A stretch of DNA of 64,000 bases. It comes from JAGTQI01 sp038868115 (GTDB lineage: Archaea; Thermoproteota; Bathyarchaeia; Bathyarchaeales; Bathycorpusculaceae). The position numbers and the translations under genes were made by a program. Below are positions 35,219-43,787 of the stretch, one piece after another. Every line of letters begins with the position of its first letter. Positions within the stretch are counted from its first letter, which is position 1. The stretch covers positions 6,852 through 70,851 of the forward strand of contig JAWBXA010000005.1 in NCBI GenBank assembly GCA_038868115.1, given 5' to 3'. The notes under the pieces are model-generated. The model did no database searches. It was not told the origin of the DNA and saw only the letters and a program-made list of their open reading frames with translations.

Positions 35219-35317
35219 CAATAAAATCCCTCAAAACTTTAAGTTTTTAAATCCGGCTTTCGTTAAGTGTTATAAATTACTTTTCTAAATCCAAAGTTAA
35301 GTTAAGCAGTGACTAGA

Positions 35318-36130
35318 ATGCAAGCCTTCATCGAAGCTGCCAAAATAGGTTTGACAACTTTTTTCCTATTCTATGCTTCGTGGAGCGACTACAAAACCCG
35401 TGAAGTAAGTAATAATGTCTGGATTCTTTTTGCCCCACCGGCATTCGCATTAACTTTCTCTGAGCTTTTCCTATTTGACTTCGAAATGTTGCCCTTCTAT
35501 GGTTTGTGTTTCGCCTTGACGTCAGCCTTTGCAATAATCCTCTTCTATGCTGGTGGTTTTGGCGGAGCGGACGCCAAGGCTTTGATGTGCTTAGCCCTGG
35601 CTTTACCTTTCTATCCGTCAGAGCTTCTAACTCCATTATTGGGAGAAACCTCGCCAATAATGGAAATGTTTTTTCCAGCGGCAGTTTTCAGCAACTCCGT
35701 GATTCTGGCAGCCCTAACAGCCATATACTTGCTGTTCCATAACATTTTGTGGCGTCTGAAGACTGGTGAACTGCTTTTTGAAGGTGAACAGCGCAAGGCA
35801 TCGATAGGCAAAAGGCTTTTGATTATGGCAACTGGCTACAAAGTTCACATTAGACAGTTGAAGGAAAAATGGCATGTATACCCTCTGGAAGATGTGGAAA
35901 ACACGGAAGAAGACGAGGTAAGAAGGAAGCTTCTTGTTCTGCCAAAAGATGAAGAGAGAGAAGCCATAGTAAAAAGGCTGGAAAAGGCTGTTGAGGCTGG
36001 AAAAATCCGAGAAAAAGTTTGGGCGACGCCTGGATTGCCAATGCTAATTTTCATGACAGCCGGCTTAGTCTTGGCGCTTGTTTGCGGAGACATCGTATGG
36101 GCTCTGGTCAGACTTTTTATGGGAGGATAA
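35318..36130 (+). CDS. Archaeal prepilin peptidase (A24 family)
   Basis: A 270-residue polytopic aspartic protease that cleaves class III signals of pilins and archaellins. The two catalytic Asp regions are WSDYKTREVSN (about residue 24) and GGFGGADAKA (about residue 84), a variant of GxGD. After the TM core there is a cytosolic loop of about 90 residues (HVYPLEDVENTEEDE and onward) and a last membrane segment, as in archaeal PibD/EppA-like enzymes. It closes the pilus locus. An in-frame GTG lies at 35309. Confidence 0.9.
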   Translation: MQAFIEAAKIGLTTFFLFYASWSDYKTREVSNNVWILFAPPAFALTFSELFLFDFEMLPFYGLCFALTSAFAIILFYAGGFGGADAKALMCLALALPFYPSELLTPLLGETSPIMEMFFPAAVFSNSVILAALTAIYLLFHNILWRLKTGELLFEGEQRKASIGKRLLIMATGYKVHIRQLKEKWHVYPLEDVENTEEDEVRRKLLVLPKDEEREAIVKRLEKAVEAGKIREKVWATPGLPMLIFMTAGLVLALVCGDIVWALVRLFMGG

Positions 36131-36188
36131 ACCTCAAAAGAGTTAATTCTGTTCAATCAGCATTATCTTGTTTTGGAAGGAGTAAAAC

Positions 36189-37298
36189 TTGCTGGATAAA
36201 TATTTAGATGACGTTAAGAATTTTCTGAAAACCCAGCGGAAAGAAGTTGAAGTTGTTGTCATGCCGGATTTCTTTCTCGATAGATTTGTCAGCATAAACG
36301 CAAGCCTAAACAACTTTTTCAAGATAGTTAGGGACGTTGCAAGCAGGAAAGGCGGAAGCATAGACGGGATAAGCCAAAAAGAGTTTAGGGGTGGAAACGC
36401 CATAAACACCGCTGCTGCTTTGGCAGGTTTAGGCGTAAACGTCACACCGATAGTTTGCACAGACAAGTTTGGGCTTCAACTAATCAGATTCTACGTGAAA
36501 TCGCAAAAAGTCAACCTGAAACATATAAAAATCGCGGAAAAACAATCTGTAACAACAGCCCTGGAATTCAAAACAAAAAATGGAAAAGTAAACATAATGC
36601 TTAGGGATGTCGGTTCATTGGCAGATTTTGGGCCGCAAAACCTAAGCGCTGAAGACTTTGAGGCCATAGAAAGGGCTGATTGCATCTGCGTTTTCAACTG
36701 GGCTGGAACAAGAAAATATGGCACCGAACTGGCTGAAACCGTTTTCCGCCACGTCAAAACAATGGGGCATGGCAAAACCTATTTTGATCCAGCCGACCCG
36801 GTTCCCAACAAAGGAGAAGCTAAAAAACTGCTGGAGAGGGTTCTGCAAAACGACCTGGTGGACATTTTAAGCCTAAACGAGAATGAAGCAGTCTTTTTCG
36901 CTTCGCTTCTAAAAGGGAAGGCTGAAAAACCTTGGAAGGGCTTAAATTTTGAAGAATTAGCGAAAGAGTCCGCAGAGTTTTTGGCTTCCCATTTAAAGGC
37001 GAGGATAGACCTTCACACAACAGAGTATTCTGCAACTTTCACAGGTAAAAAAGAAATAGTCGTTCCAGCCTTCCGCGTTCCAGTTTTGAGGGTGACTGGT
37101 GCTGGCGACGCTTGGAATGCCGGAAACATAATTGGAACAGTTTATGAGTTAAGCGACGCTGTCAGGCTCACGTTGGCTAATGCTGTTGCAGCCTATTATA
37201 TACAAAGCTCTGAAGGCAAGCATCCCACATGGAAAGAGCTTTTTAGGTTCTGTGATAGGCTTAAGAGTATGTGGAAGACCAAAACAGATAAAAATTAG
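36189..37298 (+). CDS. PfkB-family carbohydrate kinase
   Basis: A 369-residue ribokinase-fold kinase. RGGNAINTAAALAGLGVNV near residue 62-80 is the PfkB N-terminal signature, and VTGAGDAWNAGN near 303-314 holds the catalytic base Asp and anion hole. Its TTG start has GGAAGGAGT upstream. The substrate is not obvious; the N-terminal 45 residues are longer than in ribokinase. Sugar or nucleoside phosphorylation is expected. Confidence 0.88.
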   Translation: MLDKYLDDVKNFLKTQRKEVEVVVMPDFFLDRFVSINASLNNFFKIVRDVASRKGGSIDGISQKEFRGGNAINTAAALAGLGVNVTPIVCTDKFGLQLIRFYVKSQKVNLKHIKIAEKQSVTTALEFKTKNGKVNIMLRDVGSLADFGPQNLSAEDFEAIERADCICVFNWAGTRKYGTELAETVFRHVKTMGHGKTYFDPADPVPNKGEAKKLLERVLQNDLVDILSLNENEAVFFASLLKGKAEKPWKGLNFEELAKESAEFLASHLKARIDLHTTEYSATFTGKKEIVVPAFRVPVLRVTGAGDAWNAGNIIGTVYELSDAVRLTLANAVAAYYIQSSEGKHPTWKELFRFCDRLKSMWKTKTDKN

Positions 37299-37332
37299 AT
37301 CTTGTAAAAGCATCAGCCTCGGAGACTTCCAG

Positions 37333-37527
37333 ATGCCAACAGAAATCGTTGACGTAGACAAATTTGTTGAAATAAGCGGTAGAGCAGAATACTGCGCAAT
37401 TAAGCGTCTAAAAGACGTTGTAAAACTTAAGCTTCGAACGTCGAAAATGCTCTACACTCTCAAAGTTGAGCCTTCAATGGCTGAAGAGATCATAAAGAAG
37501 CTTAAATGTGAAATCCGCGAAATATAG
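37333..37527 (+). CDS. rpl38e: Large ribosomal subunit protein eL38 (L38e)
   Basis: A 64-residue basic protein, MPTEIVDVDKFVEIS...RLKDVVKLKLRTSKMLYTLKV, matching ribosomal L38e in full. GGAGA lies before the ATG. L38e is a eukaryote/TACK-archaea ribosomal protein, supporting the lineage call. It is easily missed because a longer frame in the same phase runs into it. Confidence 0.85.
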   Translation: MPTEIVDVDKFVEISGRAEYCAIKRLKDVVKLKLRTSKMLYTLKVEPSMAEEIIKKLKCEIREI

Positions 37528-37754
37528 ACCAGTCATTATTTTGGCCGGCAATAGAGGACATGCATAAATACCCAGATGGAAGAAAGCGAAAGGCTGATTA
37601 TATAACGTCTTACATTCAGAAATTCTCCTCTTTGCTCATCATTACGGCTTGGTACATGTCGGGTTCGTGCGCCTCTAGAAATCACTTCACTTCCGGCATT
37701 GTTAGAAAATATGTGTGAAATAAGAGTGGAAGGGCGTTTAGCGTTTTAACGGAC

Positions 37755-38480
37755 TTATTTTCTAAACTTCTGAAGCCTCGTGAGAAGTTCCTTGTCGCCG
37801 TCGTAGTCTCCGGCGCATGTTGCGATTACGCCGTCTACCAAGCCCTCAAGTTTTGATGCCATTTCCTCAACTTTTTCCATGGTTGTTGTTACCGGCCACC
37901 CGATTAGTTTGATCATTTCAGCGTTTTTGGGTGTTCCGACTAGGAAGTATGTGTAGACGGGTTTGTTTAGGCGTTTGCATTCTCTCGCCACCTGTTCTAG
38001 TGCCGGAAAGGTTTTGTCTTCAAGCCTCATGAAGAAGACGAAATCCCACGGCTCTTTCGCCCTTGCTATTGTTTCTTCGATAGTTCGGCGCGCGGTAAGC
38101 AAGCATCCCAATTTAACGTTTTTTAAGCGTATTGTTGTGCGTAAGAAGTCTCTAGCTTCTTCTGAAGTCTTAAACATTTTTATCGGTTCTCCATATTTTG
38201 GTATGTCTCCCATCGTTAACACTAGCCCATCCAAGCCCACGGCGTCTGCAGCCAAAGCCAAACCTCCAACTTCAACTGGTCCTTTATAATGGAGTATAAA
38301 TATTGGTATAACGATTTTTTCTGGGTATTTGGTTTTTAAGACGCAACCAATCGCTGTGCCGCTTGGAGCTGGCACCCCGGCGGCGCTGTCAGTTATGTTC
38401 CAGCCATCAACAAGGTCTTTAACTTCCTCTGCAAGTTTCAAAAATTTACGTGTGGGAACAAACTCATGCAGTATCTTCAT
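37755..38480 (-). CDS. MetF-like methylenetetrahydrofolate reductase family protein
   Basis: A 241-residue TIM-barrel protein. It has ITDSAAGVPAPSGTAIG near residues 29-45, GLVLTMGDIPKYGEP near 84-98, and alternating strand-helix units to the end, as in short MetF-type reductases. Full bacterial MetF is about 290 residues. In a Wood-Ljungdahl archaeon it would reduce methylene- to methyl-pterin. Its position a few kilobases from the CODH/ACS cluster fits. The exact cofactor and pterin are not determined. Confidence 0.72.
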   Translation of the reverse strand: MKILHEFVPTRKFLKLAEEVKDLVDGWNITDSAAGVPAPSGTAIGCVLKTKYPEKIVIPIFILHYKGPVEVGGLALAADAVGLDGLVLTMGDIPKYGEPIKMFKTSEEARDFLRTTIRLKNVKLGCLLTARRTIEETIARAKEPWDFVFFMRLEDKTFPALEQVARECKRLNKPVYTYFLVGTPKNAEMIKLIGWPVTTTMEKVEEMASKLEGLVDGVIATCAGDYDGDKELLTRLQKFRK

Positions 38481-38626
38481 TGAAGCTCATCTCGCCCTTT
38501 AGAGGGTCAACTTCAAAATTAAAAATTTTTGCATGCTGAACCATGAAAACATTGATGTAAACCATCTTTTCCTTAAAAAGCGGAAATTATAAAGAACACC
38601 AGCATAGTAACATGTCTATGATTTTC

Positions 38627-39370
38627 ATGAACGTAATCCAGATAATCGGTGTTGAAGGCTTACCAATAATAAAAGCCGGAGACAACCTTGCAGAGCTTAT
38701 ATGCAAGGCTGCTGAGCGGCAAGGAACACCTATTCAGCATGGCGACATAATAGTTGTTACGCATATCATCGTTTCGAGGGCGGAGGGTCGGCTTGTAAAC
38801 TTGGATGAGGTTACGCCCTCGCCATTTGCGAAGACGGTTGCGGAGCTTTACGATAAGGACCCCTCCATAATTGAAGTTGTTCTTAGAGAGGCGAAGAGCA
38901 TTAGGCGCATGGCTAATGGAAAGATAATCACTGAAACAAAACATGGGTTTGTCTGCGCTAATTCGGGGGTTGACAAGTCCAACGTTCCCGGGGAACGTTT
39001 TGTGGCCTTGCTCCCTGAAGATCCTGATGCCTCCGCCGCCAAGATTAGGCGTGAGATTAAGCGTTTAACTGGCTGTGATGTGGCCGTCATAATTTCTGAC
39101 ACGCATGGCAGACCCCTGCGGGAGGGCGAAATAAATGTCGCTGTTGGTGTTTCAGGCTTAAAGCCCATAAGAGACCGCAGAGGCGAGAAAGACTTGTTTG
39201 GTTATGTTTTACAGGTCAAGCGGACAGCAGTTGCCGATGAGCTCTGCTCAGCAGCTGAACTTGTTATTGGGCAGGCGGATGAAGGTATCCCGGTGGCTAT
39301 CATCCGCGGCTACAAGTATACCAAGTCCGAGAGTGCAAGGGCTACGGAACTTATTAGACCAAGGGAGAAG
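38627..39370 (+). CDS. cofE: F420-0:gamma-glutamyl ligase, 3' end in a sequence gap
   Basis: CofE adds glutamates to coenzyme F420. The N-terminus MNVIQIIGVEGLPIIKAGD and the core VVTHIIVSRAEGRLV, ISDTHGRPLREGEINVAVG and GQADEGIPVAIIRG are characteristic. About 248 residues are visible and the family has about 250, so only the tail is missing. ATG 38627 is preferred because a TATA-like AATTATAAAG (38585-38594) would place transcription start just before it. The reading frame that continues across the gap belongs to a different gene. Confidence 0.92.
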
Positions 39371-39468
39371 NNNNNNNNNNNNNNNNNNNNNNNNNNNNNN
39401 NNNNNNNNNNNNNNNNNNNNNNNNNNNNNNNNNNNNNNNNNNNNNNNNNNNNNNNNNNNNNNNNNNNN
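39371..39468. other. Unresolved sequence gap (98 N)
   Basis: The flanks do not repeat each other, unlike the other two gaps, so real sequence is missing. It holds the end of cofE and perhaps the start of the next gene. Confidence 0.95.
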
Positions 39469-39541
39469 CTGGTGGTGGTGTCAATTGTCTTGCAAAGGAG
39501 TATCGCTTAAGGAGGCTGAAAGCTTAGAAGTAATATGTTTA

Positions 39542-40462
39542 ATGGACAACTGTATAGACTTAACATCATCCATTGATCGGCCGGAAGTCCAAGGCGTTAG
39601 AAGTTGGGTTGCGAAGCGTATGGGCAAGAAGTGGGTTGAGGAGAATTTTCGTTTACCAATAGCTGAGCGTGGTTTGTCGATGCTTGTTACGGTGTACTGC
39701 AATGGAAAGTCGCACAGTTTGCTCTTTGACACTGGTGTAAGCCCTATGGGAGCGCTTTCAAACGCGCACGGTATGGGCATAAACCTTGGACAGGTTGAGG
39801 CTATCATTTTCTCTCATGGACATTACGACCATTTCGGCGGACTGCTAAGTTTTATCAAAGCCATCGGTAAAGTTGACTTACCAATAATAGTGCATGAGGA
39901 CATGTTTAAAACGAGAGGTGCAGCCGAACCAGATGGCACTGTTAGGCGATATCCAGAATTCCCAAGGGAGGCTCAAATCCGTCCAGCTAAATTCGTGAAA
40001 ACAAAAGAGCCATATTTGATGGCTGATGGCACGGTGCTTGTGACCGGCGAAATACCTAGAATAACGGATTTTGAGAAGGGCTATGCACAGCAGCGCGCCC
40101 TGGTTGACGGTGAATGGCAGCCGGACCCTTGGATTTGGGATGACCGAGCATTAGCTATCCATGTCAAAAATAAGGGGCTTGTAATATTGTCCGGTTGTGC
40201 CCACGCTGGAATAGTTAATACAGTGTTTTATGTCCGGCAAATTACCGGAATTGAAAGGGTCTGCGCCATAATTGGCGGTTTCCACTTGTCTGGCAAAAAT
40301 TGCGAAGAGCGCATAGATAAAACTGTGGAAGCACTTAAACGTTTAAAGCCAGAATTGGTTGCACCTATGCACTGCACCGGTTGGAGGGGCGCCTTTGCAA
40401 TGGCAGAAGCCATGCCTAAAGCCTTTGTCTGGAACAGTGTTGGAAACTTCTACACCTTTTAA
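39542..40462 (+). CDS. MBL-fold metallo-hydrolase (COG1237 type)
   Basis: About 306 residues. SHGHYDHFGGL is the metal site. LSGCAHAGIVNT and GGFHLSGKN follow, and PMHCTGW near the C-terminus completes the pattern of the 7,8-dihydropterin-6-methyl-aminobenzene-phosphate synthase family. The conserved first strand EVICLMDN begins before ATG 39542, so the true start is upstream: GGAGG (39511-39515) points near TTA 39524, or the start is inside the gap. Confidence 0.8.
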   Translation: MDNCIDLTSSIDRPEVQGVRSWVAKRMGKKWVEENFRLPIAERGLSMLVTVYCNGKSHSLLFDTGVSPMGALSNAHGMGINLGQVEAIIFSHGHYDHFGGLLSFIKAIGKVDLPIIVHEDMFKTRGAAEPDGTVRRYPEFPREAQIRPAKFVKTKEPYLMADGTVLVTGEIPRITDFEKGYAQQRALVDGEWQPDPWIWDDRALAIHVKNKGLVILSGCAHAGIVNTVFYVRQITGIERVCAIIGGFHLSGKNCEERIDKTVEALKRLKPELVAPMHCTGWRGAFAMAEAMPKAFVWNSVGNFYTF

Positions 40463-40528
40463 TTTTGAGCACAGGCTGATGGCGAGTTTTCTGAAGCTAA
40501 AAATTTAAAATGAGGCTTTGAAAATAAG

Positions 40529-40690
40529 GTGTTCCCAAATTGCGGAGTTGAAAATTCGGTGATAAGGAAGAGAAGAAGACAAACTTCATACTTTAAAAGG
40601 AAGTCTGAGCTAATAGAGGTTCACGCTTTAGCGGAGAAAATTATAAAGGGACAAAAACACCATACCTATCTTGACCGTTTAAGGTTTTAA
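40529..40690 (+). CDS. Putative small basic protein
   Basis: A 53-codon frame beginning at GTG 40529 (MFPNCGVENSVIRKRRR) and rich in Lys, Arg and His. A TATA-like ATTTAAAAT (40502-40510) lies 20-27 bases upstream, which would give a leaderless message. No family is recognised, and it could be non-coding. It lies between the MBL gene and deoxyhypusine synthase. Confidence 0.3.
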   Translation: MFPNCGVENSVIRKRRRQTSYFKRKSELIEVHALAEKIIKGQKHHTYLDRLRF

Positions 40691-40710
40691 AATAGTCTTC
40701 GGCGTCTTCC

Positions 40711-41634
40711 ATGGAAAAAGTGAAGGACTTCGAAATTTTGAAGGGCGTTTCCGTAAACATGCTTATCCGACAAATGTTCGAAAGCGGAGGTTTCACAGCC
40801 AAAAACCTCGCCGTCGCTGTCGATATTCTCGAAGCGATGCTGAAAGAGCAGAAAATCCTTAACTTTCTCTCTTTTCCTGCGTGTATCATTGCCACGGGCA
40901 CGAGGGGTATAATCCGCGAAATGGTTAAGCGTAAATGGTTCCACGTACTTGTTACGACTTGTGGCACTTTGGACCATGATTTGGCACGTTGTTACCGAGA
41001 TTATTTTCAAGGCGACTTCTACATGGACGACAGAGAGCTTCACAAAAAAGGCATAAGCCGCTTAGGCAACGTGCTGGTACCAAACAATTCTTATGGCGAA
41101 ATTATCGAAGAGAAGATGACGGAGTTCTTGAACAGCGTTTACGCTGAGGGCAAGCGAGAACTAGCCACTTACGAGTTATGCTGGGAGATTGGCAAACGCC
41201 TCAACGAAAACTCAATATTATATTGGTGTTGGAGAAATGGCATACCAGTAATAGTGCCGGGCATAACAGACGGAGCAGTGGGTTATCAGATTTGGCAATT
41301 CAGCCAAGGCCACAAAGACCTAAAAATAAACGTGCTCAAAGACGAGCAACTCCTAAATGACATGGTTTTGGATGCAAAAAAATCAGGAGCCCTAATAATA
41401 GGCGGAGGCATCTCAAAGCATCATGTCTTGTGGTGGAACCTGTTCAAAGAGGGATTGGACTATGCGGTTTATATAACAACAGCCGTAGAATATGATGGAA
41501 GCCTATCGGGAGCGCGTCCAAGAGAAGCCATATCATGGGGAAAAATCCGAGAAAAAGCAAAAACGGTAATCATAGAGACAGACGCCACAATAGCCTTACC
41601 AATCTTATATGCAGCGCTGCTTGAGAGACTTTGA
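40711..41634 (+). CDS. dhs: Deoxyhypusine synthase
   Basis: A 307-residue enzyme that transfers the aminobutyl group of spermidine to a lysine of aIF5A. TGTRGIIREMVK, LVTTCGTLDHDLAR and GITDGAVGYQIW carry NAD and spermidine contacts. GGGISKHH near residues 231-238 includes the catalytic Lys. SGARPREAISWGKI is the C-terminal signature. The length is normal for archaea. It implies polyamine synthesis, fitting the arginine decarboxylase at 63 kb. Confidence 0.94.
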   Translation: MEKVKDFEILKGVSVNMLIRQMFESGGFTAKNLAVAVDILEAMLKEQKILNFLSFPACIIATGTRGIIREMVKRKWFHVLVTTCGTLDHDLARCYRDYFQGDFYMDDRELHKKGISRLGNVLVPNNSYGEIIEEKMTEFLNSVYAEGKRELATYELCWEIGKRLNENSILYWCWRNGIPVIVPGITDGAVGYQIWQFSQGHKDLKINVLKDEQLLNDMVLDAKKSGALIIGGGISKHHVLWWNLFKEGLDYAVYITTAVEYDGSLSGARPREAISWGKIREKAKTVIIETDATIALPILYAALLERL

Positions 41635-41700
41635 AGCATGTTAAGCAACGCCTTATTAAAAGTAAGACTTTCATTTTGTAAGTTTTGTAAGAGAATAAAA

Positions 41701-42057
41701 GTGTCTTACTCAAAAATAACCAAGAAAGGGCAAACAACGGTTCCTGTTCAATTTAGAAGGAAATATAACCTTCGAGAAGGAAGCCTTGTGATTTTTGAGG
41801 AAACAGAGAATGGGCTAGTTATAAAACCAGCGCCATATATTGCTGACTCAGGGTTGGAAATCGTAAACTTAACAGCACATGTGGCCAAACAAGCCAGAAT
41901 TTTCAGGCACAAATGTCAAAAGAAGATCTCATGGGGAGACTACATAATAGCCGCTACCGCTTTTCTTGAAAAGGTTGACATTATGTTAACAGAGAACCCT
42001 CATCTTGGTCAGCTTAGAGAAGTGAAGGCGCGGACGCTTGCTGAAGTAGACGTCTAA
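41701..42057 (+). CDS. AbrB-type DNA-binding domain fused to a partial PIN domain
   Basis: About 118 residues. The N-terminal 45 residues (YSKITKKGQTTVPVQFRRKYNLREGS) are a SpoVT/AbrB swapped-hairpin domain as in VapB/AbrB antitoxins. The C-terminal 70 residues (LEIVNLTAHVAKQA...WGDYIIAATAFLEKVDIMLTENPHL) match the C-terminal half of a PIN nuclease, with the third Asp kept but the N-terminal catalytic Asp and Glu absent. GTG 41701 is chosen as the AbrB start; an ATG at 41638 adds 21 residues. A nuclease-dead regulator is inferred. Confidence 0.7.
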   Translation: MSYSKITKKGQTTVPVQFRRKYNLREGSLVIFEETENGLVIKPAPYIADSGLEIVNLTAHVAKQARIFRHKCQKKISWGDYIIAATAFLEKVDIMLTENPHLGQLREVKARTLAEVDV

Positions 42058-42076
42058 TCATGTTTCGGTGAATTTT

Positions 42077-42856
42077 ATGAAGGTGGCTGTTTCCGGTAAA
42101 GGCGGTGTTGGCAAGACCCTTGTTGCTGGCGGTTTAGCTTACACCTTAACCAAGAGAGGTTTTAAGACTATTGCTATTGACGCTGATCCTTCGCCTAACC
42201 TTGCTCTAACTTTGGGCTTGTCCTTTGAGGAAGCTAACCGTATATTGCCTATATCCGAGAATAAGCGGCTTATCGAAGCGAAGACGAGCACTGGCTATGC
42301 TGGAGTTTACCGTTTAACCTTCACGGTTGATGATATTGTGCGGGACTATGCTGTTATGACGCCTCTGGGCGTAAACCTAATTGTTATGGGGACTGTGCGT
42401 TCCGTGGGTGCTGGATGCACATGTCCAGCCAACGCGGTTGTGCGCTCGCTTTTGAGGCACTTGGTTGTTGAACGTGACGAGGCTGTTGTCTTGGACATGG
42501 AGGCTGGTGTTGAGCACATGGGGCGGGGTACAGCGCGGCATGTGGATGCTATGCTTGTTGTTGCTAACGCTAATGTGAAGGCTCTTGAAACAGCCAAACG
42601 CATCCACGAGTTAGGCATAAAAGCCGGAATGAACCGCATTCTTTTAGTTGGAAACAAAATTGAAGACGAGGCTCAAAAAGAGGCTGTTGAAAAGTATGCC
42701 AAAGAAAACGGCTTGACGGTTTTGGATTATTTACCCTTCGACCCGAAGGTTGCAGAGGCTGAAATGAGGGGAGAAACACCCCTGAAATATGGAGATATCC
42801 CAGCTATTAAAGCCGTAGAAAGATTATGCGACAAACTTTTGCAAGGCAACACCTAA
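42077..42856 (+). CDS. cooC: CooC-type nickel-insertion ATPase, copy 1
   Basis: A 259-residue MinD/ParA-like ATPase. The deviant Walker A SGKGGVGKT is at residues 6-14, IDADPSPNLALTLG follows as the switch, and GCTCP near residues 112-116 is the CxC metal site of CooC. It helps load nickel into the C-cluster of CO dehydrogenase. It opens the CODH/ACS run. An alternative start at GTG 42068 adds three residues. Confidence 0.9.
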   Translation: MKVAVSGKGGVGKTLVAGGLAYTLTKRGFKTIAIDADPSPNLALTLGLSFEEANRILPISENKRLIEAKTSTGYAGVYRLTFTVDDIVRDYAVMTPLGVNLIVMGTVRSVGAGCTCPANAVVRSLLRHLVVERDEAVVLDMEAGVEHMGRGTARHVDAMLVVANANVKALETAKRIHELGIKAGMNRILLVGNKIEDEAQKEAVEKYAKENGLTVLDYLPFDPKVAEAEMRGETPLKYGDIPAIKAVERLCDKLLQGNT

Positions 42857-42903
42857 TAATACCTGAAACAATAAGATGAACAAGTCAAAAAGGGGCTTGA
42901 AAG

Positions 42904-43674
42904 ATGAAAATTCTTGTCACCATGGGGCGGGGAGGCACGGGAAAAACAAGCTTTGTAGCCCTAATGACAAAATACTTTATAGAATTGGGCGAGGCTCCGC
43001 TGCTTCTTGTGGATGCTGATCCAGACCAGAATTTAGGCGAGATGGTTGGCGTAGATCTTCATGTAGCAGGCAAAAAGTCCATTTCGGAACTTCTCGTTGA
43101 AACCTTCTTGGAGGAGGGGGGAACAACGGTTGGAGTGCCGCCAACAGAGCGTATTGAAAGCCGAATTTGGGCGCATGGAATACATGAAGGTGAGCACTTT
43201 GATTTTATTGCGCTTGGAACAAAGTGGGTTGAGGGTTGCTACTGTCTACCAAACGCAGCCCTAAAAGGCGCATTAGAATCGCTAACAAAAAATTACAGGT
43301 ATGTTCTGATTGATTCTCCGGCTGGCTTGGAACACTTGAATAGGCGTATAACCTCCAAAGTGAACGACATCTTCGACGTCATCGACCCTTCTAAGAAGTC
43401 TTTTGACCATGTAGAGCGTGCTTACCGCGTGGCCAAGGAGGTTAAGATAGCCTTCCAAAACTTTTACGTTGTTGGCGGTTTCCGATTTCCAGAAAGTCTA
43501 GAAAACCAAGCCAGAAAGGTTTTGCCCTTCAAGTTTTTGGGCGGAATAGCCTACGACAAGAACGTTGAGGAGTACGTGCTGGCTGGAAAGTCTTTGCTGG
43601 GAATATCGCCGGAAACTCCGGCTTACATTTCTGTTAAAAGGATAATGGAAAATGCTGGTTATGGCGGGGTGTAG
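42904..43674 (+). CDS. CooC-type ATPase, copy 2
   Basis: A 256-residue paralogue of the gene upstream. Walker A is MGRGGTGKT (7-15), with VDADPDQNLGEMVG and a metal motif GCYCLP near residues 110-116. The N-terminus is preceded by GGGGCTTGAAAG. It differs enough from copy 1 to suggest separate targets, for example the C-cluster nickel of CdhA and the A-cluster nickel of CdhC; that split is inference. Confidence 0.85.
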   Translation: MKILVTMGRGGTGKTSFVALMTKYFIELGEAPLLLVDADPDQNLGEMVGVDLHVAGKKSISELLVETFLEEGGTTVGVPPTERIESRIWAHGIHEGEHFDFIALGTKWVEGCYCLPNAALKGALESLTKNYRYVLIDSPAGLEHLNRRITSKVNDIFDVIDPSKKSFDHVERAYRVAKEVKIAFQNFYVVGGFRFPESLENQARKVLPFKFLGGIAYDKNVEEYVLAGKSLLGISPETPAYISVKRIMENAGYGGV

Positions 43675-43787
43675 CCCAATCTGATGTGATGTTTGGCTTA
43701 GGCTTCTAGAAAAGTTAAAATGTTAGATGCTGACATTAGAACCTTCTACTCTGGGTTGTGCTCACCTTGAGTAAAAAAGGATTACAT

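Noticed and set aside
38612..40462. Apparent CofE-MBL fusion protein across the N gap
   Set aside because: CofE is complete to its usual length just before the gap and the MBL family starts at its normal first strand after it; the shared frame through N is chance.
40475..40502. C/D sRNA-like boxes (CTGATGG, CTGA) before deoxyhypusine synthase
   Set aside because: The C box is off consensus, the guide space is only about 8 bases and there is no terminal stem.
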